DNA of 64,000 nt from an uncultured Saccharospirillaceae bacterium (GCA_947499545.1 CANMOZ010000012.1:1-64000), one strand, 5' to 3'; positions 51,224 to 61,684 are shown, counted from the first letter of the stretch. Translations and numbers: made by a program. The notes: generated by a model from the sequence alone, not told the origin.

Positions 51224-54200
51224 TTAGAAATCTTCCCAGTCATCATCTGAACTGGCGGAACCTGATGATGCTCTCGGTGCAGATGACGCAGCAGCAGATC
51301 GAGCGCCACCGCCTGTTCCGAAATGCGCTTTTGTAACTGAAGCTTGAGCTCCACCACTGGACCGGTGACTGCGTGAGATATCTGAGTTAGCCGCCATCGG
51401 CTGGTGCATAGAAGCAGACTCTTCATCCATGGTGAAAAAGTCGACCAATTTCAGTAATGACTGTGCTTGTTCTGACATCGTCTCACCGGCAGCAGATGCT
51501 TCTTCTACCAAGGCAGCGTTCTGCTGAGTCATCTCATCCATCTGCGTCACAGCCTGGTTAACTTGATCAATCCCTGAGGATTGTTCCCGCGCCGCTGAGC
51601 TGATGTCACGAATCATAGAGCTGACTTTTTCAACCGCTTCCACCAACTCTTTCAAAGCTTCACCCGATTGATTCACCAAGTCGGTTCCGTTTTCAACTTT
51701 CTCAACGCTGTCTCGAATTAAATCCTTAATCTCTTTCGCCGCACCCGCTGAACGCTGAGCCAAGTTGCGCACTTCACCGGCTACCACCGCAAAGCCACGT
51801 CCTTGCTCACCGGCTCGAGCAGCCTCAACAGCCGCATTCAAAGCCAACAAGTTGGTTTGGAAAGCAATTTCGTCAATGACGCCAATAATATCGGCAATTT
51901 TCTTACTGGCGGTATTGATCTCACCCATGGCATCGACGGTTTTCTGAACCACCTCACCGCCTTGAGCCGCTCGGGATTTGGCGGTATTCGACAGTTCGTC
52001 TGCATGCACAGCGTTTTCACTGGTTTGTTTCACCGCACTGGTCATCTCTTCCATACTGGCTGCGGTTTCTTCAAGAGAAGACGCTTGCTCTTCCGTACGC
52101 TGGCTAAGATCCGCATTACCTTGGGCAATCTCATTCGCACCAGTGGCAACCGTAGAGGCTGCTTGACGAATTTGAGTTAAAATTTCGACCAATTTATCAA
52201 CGGTTGCGTTGGCATCTTGCTTCACTTTTTCGAAGGTACCGCGATAATCTTCGTCAATGCGTTCGGTCAAATTCCCGTGTGCCATTGCATCAAAGACTCG
52301 GGCGGTATCGTTCAAGACCTTATCTGCGACGCCGACTAATTTGTTCAGGCCTTCCGCCAAGCTTTTGAAGAAGCCGTCCTTGCCTTCCGTAGGAATGCGG
52401 CGACTCAAATCACCGTTCGTAGCCGCATCAACCAAAGAGTCGATTTCTTGTTCGACGGACAACTCGATGGTGCGGTCCCGCCACTCCACAATGGTTCCTA
52501 AACGACTGCCGTCATCATCCAAAATGGGGTTCGCAACCAAGGCAAAAGTGCGGCCACCCACCATAATTTCTGTTTTATAGGTTGACTGCATAGCAGCCAC
52601 CATGCCCCGCTGATGGGCAGGGTTTTTATGGTAAATATCAATATTGCTGCCAATCAGATTATTCACATCAAAACGAGGGAGATCTTTTTTCAAATCGCCT
52701 TCTGCCGTTCTCATCATTGAGGTGACGGCTTCATTCATGTAGACGATGTTAAACTGATCATCCGCTACCATCACATTGGTTGAGGCGTTATCAAGCGCAA
52801 TTTTAACGCGGCGGTTTTCTTGAGAAATCCGTCTTTCCTCTTCACTTCGTTGCAGTTCTTTGGTGATATCTTTCCATTCAACAACGGTACCCAAGCGTTC
52901 GCCTTCATCACTCATCACCGCGGTGGCAATTAAATCAAAGGTGCGGCCACCAAGGTGTAATTTGGTGTTATAGGAGCCCGTTAAGTTATTTACCATATTG
53001 CGTTGATGGCTAGGATTTTTATGGAAAGTATCGACATTGGTGCCAATCAATTTCTTCACTTGGAAGCTTGGCAGCTCTTTTTGAATATCTTTTTCCGCAT
53101 CAGCTAACATGTCAACAACCGACGTATTGGTGTAGATGATATTGAAATCGTTATCCGCCATCATCACATTAGCCTGGCAAACATCCAAGGCCGATTTAAC
53201 ACGCTGTGTCGCTTTGTTTTGCTCTTCTTCTCTCGCTTCTCGTTCTAACTCTTCGGTTATGTCTTTCCATTCGACGACCGTACCTAATCGCTCGTTATCT
53301 TGACCGAATACCGCCGTCGCCATCAAGTCAAAGGTTCTGCCACCCAGTTCAAGCTTAGTGTTATAAGACCCTTTAAGATTCCCAACCATATTCCGCTGGT
53401 GACTGGGGTTTTTATGGAAAGTATCCACATTGGTGCCGATTAATTTCTTCACTTGGAAATTTGGCAGTTCTTTTTGAATATCTTTTTCCGCGTCGGATAA
53501 CATATCGGTTACCGAGCTGTTGGTATAAATGATATTGAAATCGGCATCGGCCATCATCACATTGGCCTGGCAAACATCCAAAGCCGATTTAATCCGCTGG
53601 TTATTCTTAGCAAGCTCGTTTGCTTCTTCTTCACGAGCCAACTCTTCCGTCCGGTCTTGCCATTCGATAACCGTTCCTAAACGCTCAGCTCCTTCAAATA
53701 AAGGCGTTGCAATTAAACTGAATGTCCGGCCACCTACTTCGATTTCAGTGCGGTAAACATCGCGTAGGTTTTTCACCATGCCGCGCTGATGAGAAGGGTT
53801 TTTATGGAATTGATCGACATTGGTATTCACCAATGTGCCTGAATTAAAGTTGGGTAAATCCTTACGAATGTCCGGCTCTGCGTCTCGCATCATTTCCATA
53901 ACCGATTCATTCATGTATTTAATATTGAAGTCGTTATCGGCAACCATGACGTTGGCATCGCATACATCAAGTGCTTTAAGCAATCTTGCCTGATCATGTA
54001 AATCTTCTGCGCTTTGAGTACCGCCACCAGATTCAAACCGTTCGAATAACTGCTGTTGAATTTTATGAAACTCTTCAGGCAGCTCATTGCGAAATATGCC
54101 ACTGGCATCCTGTTTCGCGAAGGCTTCAAGAAGGTCCAGCAAATGCTGAGCGGCTTTGCTCATTTGCTCTCCGTGGAACCAGGCAAGCCCAGCACCAAGG

Positions 54201-54367
54201 ACACAGAACAAAATAGCCACCGCGGCTGTGGTGGAGTATTGACCCGGCTCCATCACCTTACCTTCAGAAGGAAAGGAGACCAGGCATATCACCACCGCAA
54301 TCACAGGGAATACGATCGGGAGATAGCTCCGAATCCGAATACTTAAACTGGGCGAAGTCGCACTCAT
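51224..54367 (-). CDS. Methyl-accepting chemotaxis protein with four tandem PAS domains
   Basis: The start is the ATG at 54367 with GAGGATGG upstream. The 1047-residue receptor has two N-terminal membrane helices around a loop of about a dozen residues, so sensing must be cytoplasmic. Four similar PAS domains follow (about 125-245, 255-370, 385-500, 515-630), each with LPxFxxxxLxxxNxDxxHKNPxHQR and GGRTF. Then come two HAMP-like stretches (about 640-740) and the signalling hairpin (tip [33 protein letters not shown] shortened here to its core [18 protein letters not shown]). It ends in DDDWEDF after a flexible linker. cheW is 11 bases upstream. Confidence 0.94.
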   Translation of the reverse strand: MSATSPSLSIRIRSYLPIVFPVIAVVICLVSFPSEGKVMEPGQYSTTAAVAILFCVLGAGLAWFHGEQMSKAAQHLLDLLEAFAKQDASGIFRNELPEEFHKIQQQLFERFESGGGTQSAEDLHDQARLLKALDVCDANVMVADNDFNIKYMNESVMEMMRDAEPDIRKDLPNFNSGTLVNTNVDQFHKNPSHQRGMVKNLRDVYRTEIEVGGRTFSLIATPLFEGAERLGTVIEWQDRTEELAREEEANELAKNNQRIKSALDVCQANVMMADADFNIIYTNSSVTDMLSDAEKDIQKELPNFQVKKLIGTNVDTFHKNPSHQRNMVGNLKGSYNTKLELGGRTFDLMATAVFGQDNERLGTVVEWKDITEELEREAREEEQNKATQRVKSALDVCQANVMMADNDFNIIYTNTSVVDMLADAEKDIQKELPSFQVKKLIGTNVDTFHKNPSHQRNMVNNLTGSYNTKLHLGGRTFDLIATAVMSDEGERLGTVVEWKDITKELQRSEEERRISQENRRVKIALDNASTNVMVADDQFNIVYMNEAVTSMMRTAEGDLKKDLPRFDVNNLIGSNIDIYHKNPAHQRGMVAAMQSTYKTEIMVGGRTFALVANPILDDDGSRLGTIVEWRDRTIELSVEQEIDSLVDAATNGDLSRRIPTEGKDGFFKSLAEGLNKLVGVADKVLNDTARVFDAMAHGNLTERIDEDYRGTFEKVKQDANATVDKLVEILTQIRQAASTVATGANEIAQGNADLSQRTEEQASSLEETAASMEEMTSAVKQTSENAVHADELSNTAKSRAAQGGEVVQKTVDAMGEINTASKKIADIIGVIDEIAFQTNLLALNAAVEAARAGEQGRGFAVVAGEVRNLAQRSAGAAKEIKDLIRDSVEKVENGTDLVNQSGEALKELVEAVEKVSSMIRDISSAAREQSSGIDQVNQAVTQMDEMTQQNAALVEEASAAGETMSEQAQSLLKLVDFFTMDEESASMHQPMAANSDISRSHRSSGGAQASVTKAHFGTGGGARSAAASSAPRASSGSASSDDDWEDF

Positions 54368-54378
54368 GGTTCCATCCT

Positions 54379-54870
54379 CTACTGAATCGAAAGCAAGCAA
54401 TGCAGATCTAAAAAGATCAGCATTCGATTTTTGACACTCATTAAGCCTTTTATGTATTGGCTATTCGAATTTTCCCCAGTACCAGCTGGCCGCATCTTGG
54501 CGCTGGAAATGTCATAAACATCCGAAACGGCATCAACCACAATACCGATCGTGCGACAGCGATTTTGCTGCTCTTCTTCGGTTTTCAAAATGATGACCAC
54601 TGTTAAATCGTTGTATTCACAGGATTCCAGGGCAAAGCGTTTGCGCATATCAATGATGGGGACTATCGTACCCCTCAAATTGATAATCCCTTGAATATCG
54701 GTTGGAGAATTAGGAATGGGGGTTGCGCTTTCCCAGCCTCTAATTTCTTGAACCGCTAAAATGTCCACTGCGTATTCTTCACCCGCAACCAAAAAAGACA
54801 GACATTGACTGCTGTCTGCTTGATCGTTTTGAATGATTGATTGAAGCTCTTCAATCGTTGATACAGCCAT
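54379..54870 (-). CDS. cheW: Chemotaxis adaptor CheW
   Basis: The 163-residue protein is one CheW-like SH3 fold: [24 protein letters not shown], then [21 protein letters not shown] and [14 protein letters not shown]. It links the receptor to CheA. It lies between cheA and the receptor gene on the same strand, with only 11 bases to the receptor start. The N-terminal 20 residues are a short polar extension. Confidence 0.95.
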   Translation of the reverse strand: MAVSTIEELQSIIQNDQADSSQCLSFLVAGEEYAVDILAVQEIRGWESATPIPNSPTDIQGIINLRGTIVPIIDMRKRFALESCEYNDLTVVIILKTEEEQQNRCRTIGIVVDAVSDVYDISSAKMRPAGTGENSNSQYIKGLMSVKNRMLIFLDLHCLLSIQ

Positions 54871-55021
54871 GTGGTTCCCTATCCATTAGCCACATTCATT
54901 AAGCATCGAAGCGACCTCTATGATCGATGGAGGCAATGCTTCTTTGAGTGAGTATAGACGCAGTTTCCGCCAAGCCACGGCGTATTTTCTGACACATACT
55001 CTCGATCTATCCGCCAATAAT

Positions 55022-57214
55022 TCACGCAGCGAAACTGTCCGCCAACCTGGCTTTATGGCCCATCATGCGCGATAAACTGGTTATGTCTACAATCAAGGCC
55101 ACCTTGCCATCACCTAAAATTGTCGCACCAGACACGCCATCCACTTTACGGTAATTTTCTTCAAGGCTTTTAATAACGACTTGCTGCTGACCCATTAATT
55201 CGTCGACCACAATGCCGACCTTTTCTGCATCGTGTTCAACCACCACGATCAAACTCTCTTCGATCTTTTTACTTTTGGGTTCAATATTAAAAGCTTCGTA
55301 CAAACGTATGATGGGGACATATTCATCACGCAATTGAAGCACTTCAGACATGCCACCAACGGAATTGATGTTATTGGTATCAACTTGTATGGATTCAACA
55401 ATGGATGTCAGCGGGAAAATATATATTTGGTTACCCACAGTCACCAACTGACCATCCAATATTGCAAGCGTTAACGGCAAACGAATTTTAAATACCGACC
55501 CAAGCCCTAACTCGGATTCCACTTCTACGGTCCCATTGAGTTCGGTAATATTCCGCTTGACCACATCCATACCGACACCACGTCCAGAGACATCGCTGAT
55601 GGTTTCGGCAGTAGAAAAGCCCGGTTCAAAAATTAAATCGTGCACCTCAGCATCACTGAGGGTATCCGTCGCGCTGATCAACCCACGCTCAATGGCTTTA
55701 TTGCGAATTCGATCGGTATTCAAGCCACCGCCATCGTCTTTGATCTCGATCACAATATTGCCGCTTTGATGATAGGCATTTAAGGTAATGGTGCCTCTGC
55801 GTGATTTGCCTGCTGCCGTCCGCTTATCGGGTTTTTCAATACCATGATCTAAACTGTTGCGGACCAGGTGCACCATAGGGTCACCAATTTTTTCCATCAC
55901 AGTCTTATCTAATTCCGTGGATTCACCCACCAACACCAAATCAATTTCTTTGCCTAATTGCTGCCCTAAATCTCTGACTAACCGAGGAAAACGACTGAAT
56001 ACAAAACTGATTGGCATCATGCGAATTTTCATAACACTTTCTTGGAGCTCACGAGTGTTATGCTCTAACTGCGCAAGACCTTCTTGCAAATCTTGTAATT
56101 TACCTAAATCAAAATCTCGCCCTAGCTGCCCAAGCATGGATTGGGTAATGACCAATTCCCCAACCATATTGATTAGGCTATCCACTTTTTCGGTACTCAC
56201 CCGAATAGAGCTTGCTTCCGCGGGTTTACTGCTACCTTTGTCGGCACCTCCGGCAGGACGAGCAGCAGGGGGCGTGACCGCTTTGATTGGGGCAGGGTCA
56301 GCGGCTTTTGCCGGCGCTACAGGCTGTTCTTTTGTTGGAGGCTCGACAGCAGCTGCCGGTTCAGCTGACACAGAGGAGGGTGCTTCACTTGATTCAGGCG
56401 CTTTCTGTTCTGCATGTTGTGGAAATGGGGTGCTAGCAGGTTGATGCTGAGCATCCCAGGCTTGATAGCGAATTTCAGCCTCATCTTCAACCCAAGCAAA
56501 GACCTCTTTTAAGGACTCCAACTTAACGTCGCCGTAAACCTCAAGCTGCCAACTTAAGTAACAGGCTTCGGGGTCCATCAAATTAAATTCGGGCAACTTG
56601 TCTACATTCGCTCGTACTGATAAGCGAATAACACCTTCAACGTTTTTAATCTCACGAAACATTCGTAGGGGCTCATTCCCCGTACGAAGCATATCTTTGT
56701 TCGGAGCGAAGGAAATGGTCCAACCCGATTGGTCACCTGAGTCTGATTGAGGAGGTGGTGGTGGAGGTTGTTCTGGTGGTGTAGCCCCTTCGTTGGAACT
56801 GGACTGGGGTGCCGCCGTTTCAGAATTGCCTGATAAGATGCGTTCAAAATCGGCTTTTAGGTGATCGGCTGTTTCTGTACTGGGCTCCTCACCTGCCTGC
56901 AGGGCTTCTAACATATGTCGCAAACAGTCAACGGACTTTAAGAGCAAATCAACGTGGGAAGATTCAAGCTGCCGTTGTCCGGCTCTGACTTCATCAAGAA
57001 GTGTTTCCAACACATGTGTAAAGTTGGAAACTTGCATAAATCCAAAGGTTCCGCCTCCCCCTTTAATGGAGTGAGCGGCTCGAAAGATGGCATTTAACTC
57101 TTCACTATCGGGCTCCTCAACACTGATGTTGAGCAAACCGCTCTCCATCAAATCTAAGCCTTCAAAGCTTTCTTCGAAAAAGACTTGATGAAACTGACTA
57201 AGATCAACGCCCAT
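55022..57214 (-). CDS. cheA: Chemotaxis histidine kinase CheA
   Basis: The 730-residue kinase has all domains in order. P1 is an HPt with H48 (FRAAHSIKGGGGTFGF). A Pro/Glu/Ala-rich linker carries a P2-like region (about 170-250). P3 is at about 345-400 and P4 has the N box MVHLVRNSLDHGIEKPDKR, G1 IEIKDDGGGLN and G2 SGRGVGMDVVKRN. P5, the CheW-like domain, occupies about 590-725. It phosphorylates CheY and CheB, and here may also feed the HptB/HsbR branch. A second Pro/Ala-rich linker (about 255-335) is long. cheY is upstream by 78 bases. Confidence 0.96.
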   Translation of the reverse strand: MGVDLSQFHQVFFEESFEGLDLMESGLLNISVEEPDSEELNAIFRAAHSIKGGGGTFGFMQVSNFTHVLETLLDEVRAGQRQLESSHVDLLLKSVDCLRHMLEALQAGEEPSTETADHLKADFERILSGNSETAAPQSSSNEGATPPEQPPPPPPQSDSGDQSGWTISFAPNKDMLRTGNEPLRMFREIKNVEGVIRLSVRANVDKLPEFNLMDPEACYLSWQLEVYGDVKLESLKEVFAWVEDEAEIRYQAWDAQHQPASTPFPQHAEQKAPESSEAPSSVSAEPAAAVEPPTKEQPVAPAKAADPAPIKAVTPPAARPAGGADKGSSKPAEASSIRVSTEKVDSLINMVGELVITQSMLGQLGRDFDLGKLQDLQEGLAQLEHNTRELQESVMKIRMMPISFVFSRFPRLVRDLGQQLGKEIDLVLVGESTELDKTVMEKIGDPMVHLVRNSLDHGIEKPDKRTAAGKSRRGTITLNAYHQSGNIVIEIKDDGGGLNTDRIRNKAIERGLISATDTLSDAEVHDLIFEPGFSTAETISDVSGRGVGMDVVKRNITELNGTVEVESELGLGSVFKIRLPLTLAILDGQLVTVGNQIYIFPLTSIVESIQVDTNNINSVGGMSEVLQLRDEYVPIIRLYEAFNIEPKSKKIEESLIVVVEHDAEKVGIVVDELMGQQQVVIKSLEENYRKVDGVSGATILGDGKVALIVDITSLSRMMGHKARLADSFAA

Positions 57215-57292
57215 ACAACATAACTTCCTGTTAGACGGTCATCCCCTCACCTAAATAAAACGGCAACGCATCTATCACAAATGTTTGCTGAG

Positions 57293-57655
57293 CTAGCCCA
57301 GCACTTTTTTTATGGTGGCCAATAATTGATCAGGGTTGAAAGGTTTCACAATCCAGCCCGTCGCTCCTGCTTGTTTACCCTGCATTTTCTTGTCGCCAGC
57401 CGACTCAGTCGTCAACATCAAGATGGGAGTAAACTTATAGTTCGAGAGCTTTCGCAGTTCTTTCACCAGTGAGATACCATCCATCACCGGCATGTTGACG
57501 TCAGAAATGACCAAATCCACAGATTGTTTCTGAGCCAAGCCTAGGGCCTGCTTCCCATCCTCGGCTTCTACCACCTCATGGCCAGCACCGCGCAATGTGA
57601 AACTCACCATTTGTCTCATGGAAGCGGAATCGTCGACTGCAAGTATCTTTGCCAT
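57293..57655 (-). CDS. cheY: Chemotaxis response regulator CheY
   Basis: The 120-residue single receiver has the acidic pocket (ILAVDDSASMRQM), D52 (LVISDVNMPVMDG), the Thr (MLTTESAGDKK) and the Lys (GWIVKPFNPDQL). Phosphorylated by CheA, it would act on the flagellar switch or another output. It is short and without an output domain. It lies between a STAS protein gene and cheA, as in several gammaproteobacterial secondary chemosensory clusters. Confidence 0.93.
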   Translation of the reverse strand: MAKILAVDDSASMRQMVSFTLRGAGHEVVEAEDGKQALGLAQKQSVDLVISDVNMPVMDGISLVKELRKLSNYKFTPILMLTTESAGDKKMQGKQAGATGWIVKPFNPDQLLATIKKVLG

Positions 57656-57698
57656 TTGCCTTCCCTTCTCGTGTTCTCACTCTCTGTGGCAGGTTGAC

Positions 57699-57986
57699 CT
57701 ACCCATCCAATCCCAAGACCTGGGATAATCCTGACATGCTGCCCGCCGCTTTTAATGGTTCAGACACAGCGCCCCAAGTAAGTGTAGTCCCCTCACCTTG
57801 CATCGTTCGTTTCAGAGACGCTAAAATCTGTAACCCGGCCGTATCAATCTGCGTCACAGCACTTCCATCTAGGCTATGAAGCTGCTCTTCCGTCAGCAGT
57901 GCCTCCAATTCATTGTAAACGTGCTCAGCATTCACAATGGTCATCTTGTCAGGCAGTTGATAGGAAGTGCTCTTCGGGTCTGCCAT
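57699..57986 (-). CDS. STAS-domain protein heading the chemosensory operon
   Basis: The start is the ATG at 57986, with GAGGTGG upstream; an in-frame GTG at 57992 is possible. The 95-residue protein is a STAS domain, with the phosphorylation loop QIDTAGLQILASL carrying Thr where Ser is usual. STAS proteins bind anti-sigma factors or, in chemosensory systems, can receive signals from CheA-like kinases. It is the first gene of the run STAS-cheY-cheA-cheW-receptor. Its partner is unknown; the HsbR-type kinase at the other end of the block is a candidate. Confidence 0.88.
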   Translation of the reverse strand: MADPKSTSYQLPDKMTIVNAEHVYNELEALLTEEQLHSLDGSAVTQIDTAGLQILASLKRTMQGEGTTLTWGAVSEPLKAAGSMSGLSQVLGLDG

Positions 57987-58170
57987 AACCACCTCATTTG
58001 GCTATTTTGATTGATGTCCCTCTCTAACTAGCTTAGACCCAACTCCCGTGAATCACGCAACTTGGATTAGCGATAAACTTTTTGGAATTCTAAGGCCATT
58101 GAGTGGTCAATGTACTTGCATGAATACTGAGATTCTGTGGTAGGCTACGCGGCTAACTAGGTTGGGCAAA

Positions 58171-58887
58171 ATGAGGCTGAGACTAAAGATGACAAATGCA
58201 CCGCATCCAGCGCAGGCAGACTATGCCACTCACAGGGAAAGATCAGCCCCCTGGCTCACGATGCTTGTCACCACACTAGTGGTTTTACTTTCAGGCTGTA
58301 CCACCACACCTAAGAAAAATGCTGATTCAAAAGTGGCTGTCAACGCCTCTCCCCTCCAGCTAAATGGGCGTTACCAGAATACCGCTCTCGACTTTTCGAT
58401 GCAGTTTGATTCTAAGTGGCATTTTTTTACAGAAGAACCCATTGTCCGTAAGGAGCTTGAATCTGGCCTGAGCATTCAATCGGATGCTGAAGAACAGCGC
58501 GTTGCTATCTTCTCTCGATTCACACCAGACAAACCAAGTCAATTCAATGACAACATCACCATCACGGCTGAACACTCGAATGTTTATCCAAGCGTCACGA
58601 CCAGCAGTGAATACCTCATACTATTAAGAGACACACTGAGACGCTCACAAAGTAAGATTCAGTTCAAAAACTTGTATTTAGAGAGTATTCAAGGCACTGA
58701 ATATGCGGTCTTGCCTATCACCTATAGTGTGTATGGCATTAAGGTGCATCAAAAACATTTTGCAACCGTTAAAGATGGCAAAATCATAGATTTCATCCTT
58801 ACCTATGCCGTTAAAAATAGCGAAGGTGATCTCGTTGCCATGATGAAATCCGTAAACTTTGGCGAGCCAACGGTAGCAGCGGAATAA
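58171..58887 (+). CDS. Lipoprotein, unknown function
   Basis: The start is tentative (ATG at 58171; TTG at 58162 and ATG at 58189 are in frame). The protein has a long N-region and then a lipoprotein signal (WLTMLVTTLVVLLSGCTTTP) with Cys as the acylation site. The mature part (NTALDFSMQFDSKWHFF, IFSRFTP, YAVLPITYSVYGIKVHQKHFATVKDGKIIDFILTYA split over beta strands) resembles a PsbP/MOG1-like fold used in many small bacterial lipoproteins. The function is unknown. It is divergent from the chemosensory operon. Confidence 0.75.
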   Translation: MRLRLKMTNAPHPAQADYATHRERSAPWLTMLVTTLVVLLSGCTTTPKKNADSKVAVNASPLQLNGRYQNTALDFSMQFDSKWHFFTEEPIVRKELESGLSIQSDAEEQRVAIFSRFTPDKPSQFNDNITITAEHSNVYPSVTTSSEYLILLRDTLRRSQSKIQFKNLYLESIQGTEYAVLPITYSVYGIKVHQKHFATVKDGKIIDFILTYAVKNSEGDLVAMMKSVNFGEPTVAAE

Positions 58888-58985
58888 CCCTATCCAAACG
58901 CCACTCCCTAATCGTTCTCAGAGGCTTACGCCAGCCAAGCGTCTGAGAACGCTCACCAAAAACCCATGCCACATCAAAATGCTCG

Positions 58986-59837
58986 TTAATCCTCAGAAGA
59001 GGGCCACCAAGGGCCAATACCGTATTTATCCAATATGGGAATGAGTTTGCGCTCTGACTTAAGCATCCCTAACCCAATATCCATAACCTCTACAATACGT
59101 TGGCTGCGTTTAATCTTGGTTTCATGAGGAGAACAAGCGATATAGGTCGAATTGGGTTGCCCATAAAGGCTTAAATTAACGATTTTGTCTTGATAACCAA
59201 GCTCTGATAAACGATTGCTCATCACCGCCACCGATTCCAATACCAAATCTACCCGGTTATTCAAGAGCTTAAGGATATGCAGTTTCAATGCATCATTCTG
59301 CTGTAACCATTGAACATGCTTTGGGTTGGCTTGTAGCCAGGCTTCGACTTCTTCTCCGTAAGCGTAACCGGTAATAACACCAATCCGCTGATTCTTTAAA
59401 TCGTCAAAGGACTGAAAATTCCAGGTTTTATCTTTTAAACCATAAAAGGCCAATTGATCACGGCCCCATTCGTGTCTTGGAAACATAAAGTCTGGCGCAT
59501 CTTCAACATAGGCTCCAACAACACAGTCAAAATAACCCGCCCTTACCAGATCAAGCGCCTTATCCCAAGGCATGATTCGATATAACACTTGGCCACGATT
59601 GCGCTTCATAATCTCTGAAGCAATTTCAATCATATAACCCGGGAGTGGCGCATTGGGGTCCCCATTCATGGGATACCATTCGTCTGCCACAATGGTGATT
59701 GTTCCTAGAGACGCCTTTTCCAGAGCATAAATGCAGTCAACCCTCACTGCGACTATTAGGGCAATCATACAGAGGCTGTAATAAAGACCGCATGCCCCAG
59801 CTCGACCCAATCTGTATATTGGACAAAGTGCCATCAT
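58986..59837 (-). CDS. Periplasmic solute-binding protein, family 3-like
   Basis: The 283-residue protein has an N-terminal hydrophobic export segment (LYYSLCMIALIVAVRV). The binding-protein fold follows: TITIVADEWYPMNGDPN, PGYMIEIASEIMKRN, MPWDKALDLVRAGYFDCVVGAY, then lobe 2 with FDDLKNQRIGVITGYAYGEEVE and LLNNRVDLVLESVAVMS. As with the one at 43.4-44.3 kb, no transporter genes are adjacent. Such orphan proteins are common in marine gammaproteobacteria. Ligand unknown, amino acids or similar by family. Confidence 0.85.
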   Translation of the reverse strand: MMALCPIYRLGRAGACGLYYSLCMIALIVAVRVDCIYALEKASLGTITIVADEWYPMNGDPNAPLPGYMIEIASEIMKRNRGQVLYRIMPWDKALDLVRAGYFDCVVGAYVEDAPDFMFPRHEWGRDQLAFYGLKDKTWNFQSFDDLKNQRIGVITGYAYGEEVEAWLQANPKHVQWLQQNDALKLHILKLLNNRVDLVLESVAVMSNRLSELGYQDKIVNLSLYGQPNSTYIACSPHETKIKRSQRIVEVMDIGLGMLKSERKLIPILDKYGIGPWWPSSED

Positions 59838-60036
59838 AGAAATTGACTGACTGAAATAAAAAGGAATGATCTCAGTTTAGCTTTAATTGATATGGACAAA
59901 ATTCCGTCCAGGATTTTGGTAAAAGATTAGGCAAAGAGATCAGCCCCTTTTGTCTCTGGCTATTCAACCCATTGGATGAGATGCCCCAATAATCGCTGAT
60001 TCTCGGTGCTATAATTGTGCGCATAATCATAGAAGA

Positions 60037-60276
60037 ATGCCGGCTATGCACCCAGCACACTTACCGCAAACGCAGCCATGCGTACTCGTAAAACAAAATG
60101 CTCTCGGTTTCTGGTCTGTTTATCATGACAGCCTTAAAAACACCCAAATTTGCGCAATTCGTGACCGTCAAAGTGCCTTACGATTGGCTGTTTCTGTCGC
60201 CAATGCTAGGGCTGTGACAAGCTATGTCTGGGACGAAGGTTCTTGGATCGCTTTGGGGCAAGATGCATTTTTGTAA
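60037..60276 (+). CDS. 79-residue small protein, unknown (DUF2188-like)
   Basis: The frame starts at an ATG at 60037, or at 60046, and ends in a TAA at 60274-60276. The core FWSVYHDSLKNTQICAIRD, followed by SALRLAVSVANARA and a final WDEGSWIAL strand, resembles the short beta-alpha-beta pattern of DUF2188. That comparison is from memory. There is no export signal. The gene stands alone between a solute-binding protein gene and a DUF1460 gene, both on the minus strand. Confidence 0.5.
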   Translation: MPAMHPAHLPQTQPCVLVKQNALGFWSVYHDSLKNTQICAIRDRQSALRLAVSVANARAVTSYVWDEGSWIALGQDAFL

Positions 60277-60363
60277 GCATCGCTGAGTTTCGTATTAAAA
60301 TGCCAGAGAGAACATCAATGCAGTAGCAAGGCAACGCATGATGCGCAGCCTTGCTGATCTAAA

Positions 60364-61314
60364 TTACCCCTTCGGCAAAAGAATGTTGATGCCTTTTGCA
60401 GTTGAACTCTTTCTGTACTTTGCAAAATAATCGGCGAAACGTTCGTCGACGACTTTCTTTTTAGAAGAACTCGCATGCCTAAAGAACAACTTCCCGTTCT
60501 TTCGAATGACAAATCCTTGATGAGACACGTTCATTCGAGTGCCAATCCATTTTTCTAGATTCCAATTAGGGCGAACAATATTGATAACGGCGCCTGTTGG
60601 TATTTGATCAAGAATAGGCTGGTTAACCCGATACCCAGTGCTCAGTTGAGACGAGTCTTCATGATACAGATGAGAAAAGGGCAAGTAGGCTAAACGGGCT
60701 TTTTGAGGCGAATAGACTTTACCCTCCTCTTGCAGTTGCAGCAGCAAGACTTCTTTTTGGGTTTCTCCCAGCACTCGCTGAATTCGATTAACCTTCATTG
60801 CTTTATACCAAGCGTTTTTATCAATGGTGGCTTCAGCCCATTCCGTCGCCTCACCTGCAATTTGCTGGGTAATATCGTCCAGCAACCATTTATTATTTGG
60901 GATCCAGTCAAGACTTGGGAAGTGATTTCTAGATGTAAAGCGAACATCGGCATCTTTGTATCGAATTCGTTTGATCTTATCTTCGAAATCAACGGCCGTT
61001 TCTGCAGTAGCCGCAGCCAATGTGGTTTCTACAAAGGTTGTACAATCAAAAGTATCCAGTCGATACAGCGGATCTTGATCATAGCGTCCTTGTGGTCCCT
61101 CACCGAGAGGATCACTGGGTGAATGAGCATAAGGTTTACCCAAAAACTGCTCACTGGCATTCGTAACACGTTCTGAGATTACGCTAACTTGACTTTCCTG
61201 AGATGGCTGTGTTTTTTGGAGCAAATTGGATAGGGAACCACTTGAAACTGGGCATGAGATCATGCCAACAATCAACAGATTAAATGGCAACCATTTATTT
61301 TTATGAATCAGCAT
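60364..61314 (-). CDS. DUF1460 family exported amidase-like protein
   Basis: The start is the ATG at 61314 with GGAG seven bases upstream. The 316-residue protein has an N-terminal export segment (NLLIVGMISC; the Cys at 21 may be acylated). The family pattern follows: FLGKPYAHSPSDPLGEG, then YRLDTFDCTTFVETTLAA with the catalytic-type C91, and NHFPSLDWIPNN. A His in MNVSHQGFVIR and HASSSKKKVVDE complete an NlpC/P60-like site. DUF1460 proteins are considered N-acetylmuramoyl-L-alanine amidase-like, so a cell-wall role is likely. Confidence 0.85.
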   Translation of the reverse strand: MLIHKNKWLPFNLLIVGMISCPVSSGSLSNLLQKTQPSQESQVSVISERVTNASEQFLGKPYAHSPSDPLGEGPQGRYDQDPLYRLDTFDCTTFVETTLAAATAETAVDFEDKIKRIRYKDADVRFTSRNHFPSLDWIPNNKWLLDDITQQIAGEATEWAEATIDKNAWYKAMKVNRIQRVLGETQKEVLLLQLQEEGKVYSPQKARLAYLPFSHLYHEDSSQLSTGYRVNQPILDQIPTGAVINIVRPNWNLEKWIGTRMNVSHQGFVIRKNGKLFFRHASSSKKKVVDERFADYFAKYRKSSTAKGINILLPKG

Positions 61315-61561
61315 TCGTTTTCTCCAGCATTTTAATGACAGCTTATTCATTCGCTGTGATTGACGATTGATAGATGAGAAGCAAATGTATATTTATCGGG
61401 CACACTCTTCAGGTTTCAGCGACCCGACTAACTATAGAAGCATATTCGTCTTTTAGGATCTGTTATCTGGATGCTATTTTGTAAATAAATTTCTCAATGG
61501 TCTGCATTATATCCTTGCGGATTTCATTGTCGTTTTATCCTTAACGGAGCATCATCTTACC

Positions 61562-61606
61562 TTGACAAAGTTTCATGAAAGCATTACATATGCATATCCA
61601 TATATG
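61562..61606 (+). promoter_or_regulatory. Candidate ars promoter with ArsR operator
   Basis: A consensus TTGACA (61562-61567) is followed after 17 bases by TACATA. Overlapping and just beyond lies an AT-rich dyad: the palindrome ATATGCATAT (61588-61597) and CATATATG (61599-61606). ArsR repressors bind such CATATG-type inverted repeats near the -10 region. The rest of the 370-base gap from 61315 to 61684 shows nothing else clear. Confidence 0.5.
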
Positions 61607-61684
61607 CCCATACAATAGTTTACGCTCACACAGTTTAAACTGGAACTGGGTGACCACTTAAACTTTCAAAGCATGTGATCAACC

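Noticed and set aside
55857-56444. 195-codon plus-strand frame inside cheA
   Set aside because: Antisense shadow of cheA; low-complexity Ala/Gly/Ser tail reflects the Pro/Ala linker of CheA.
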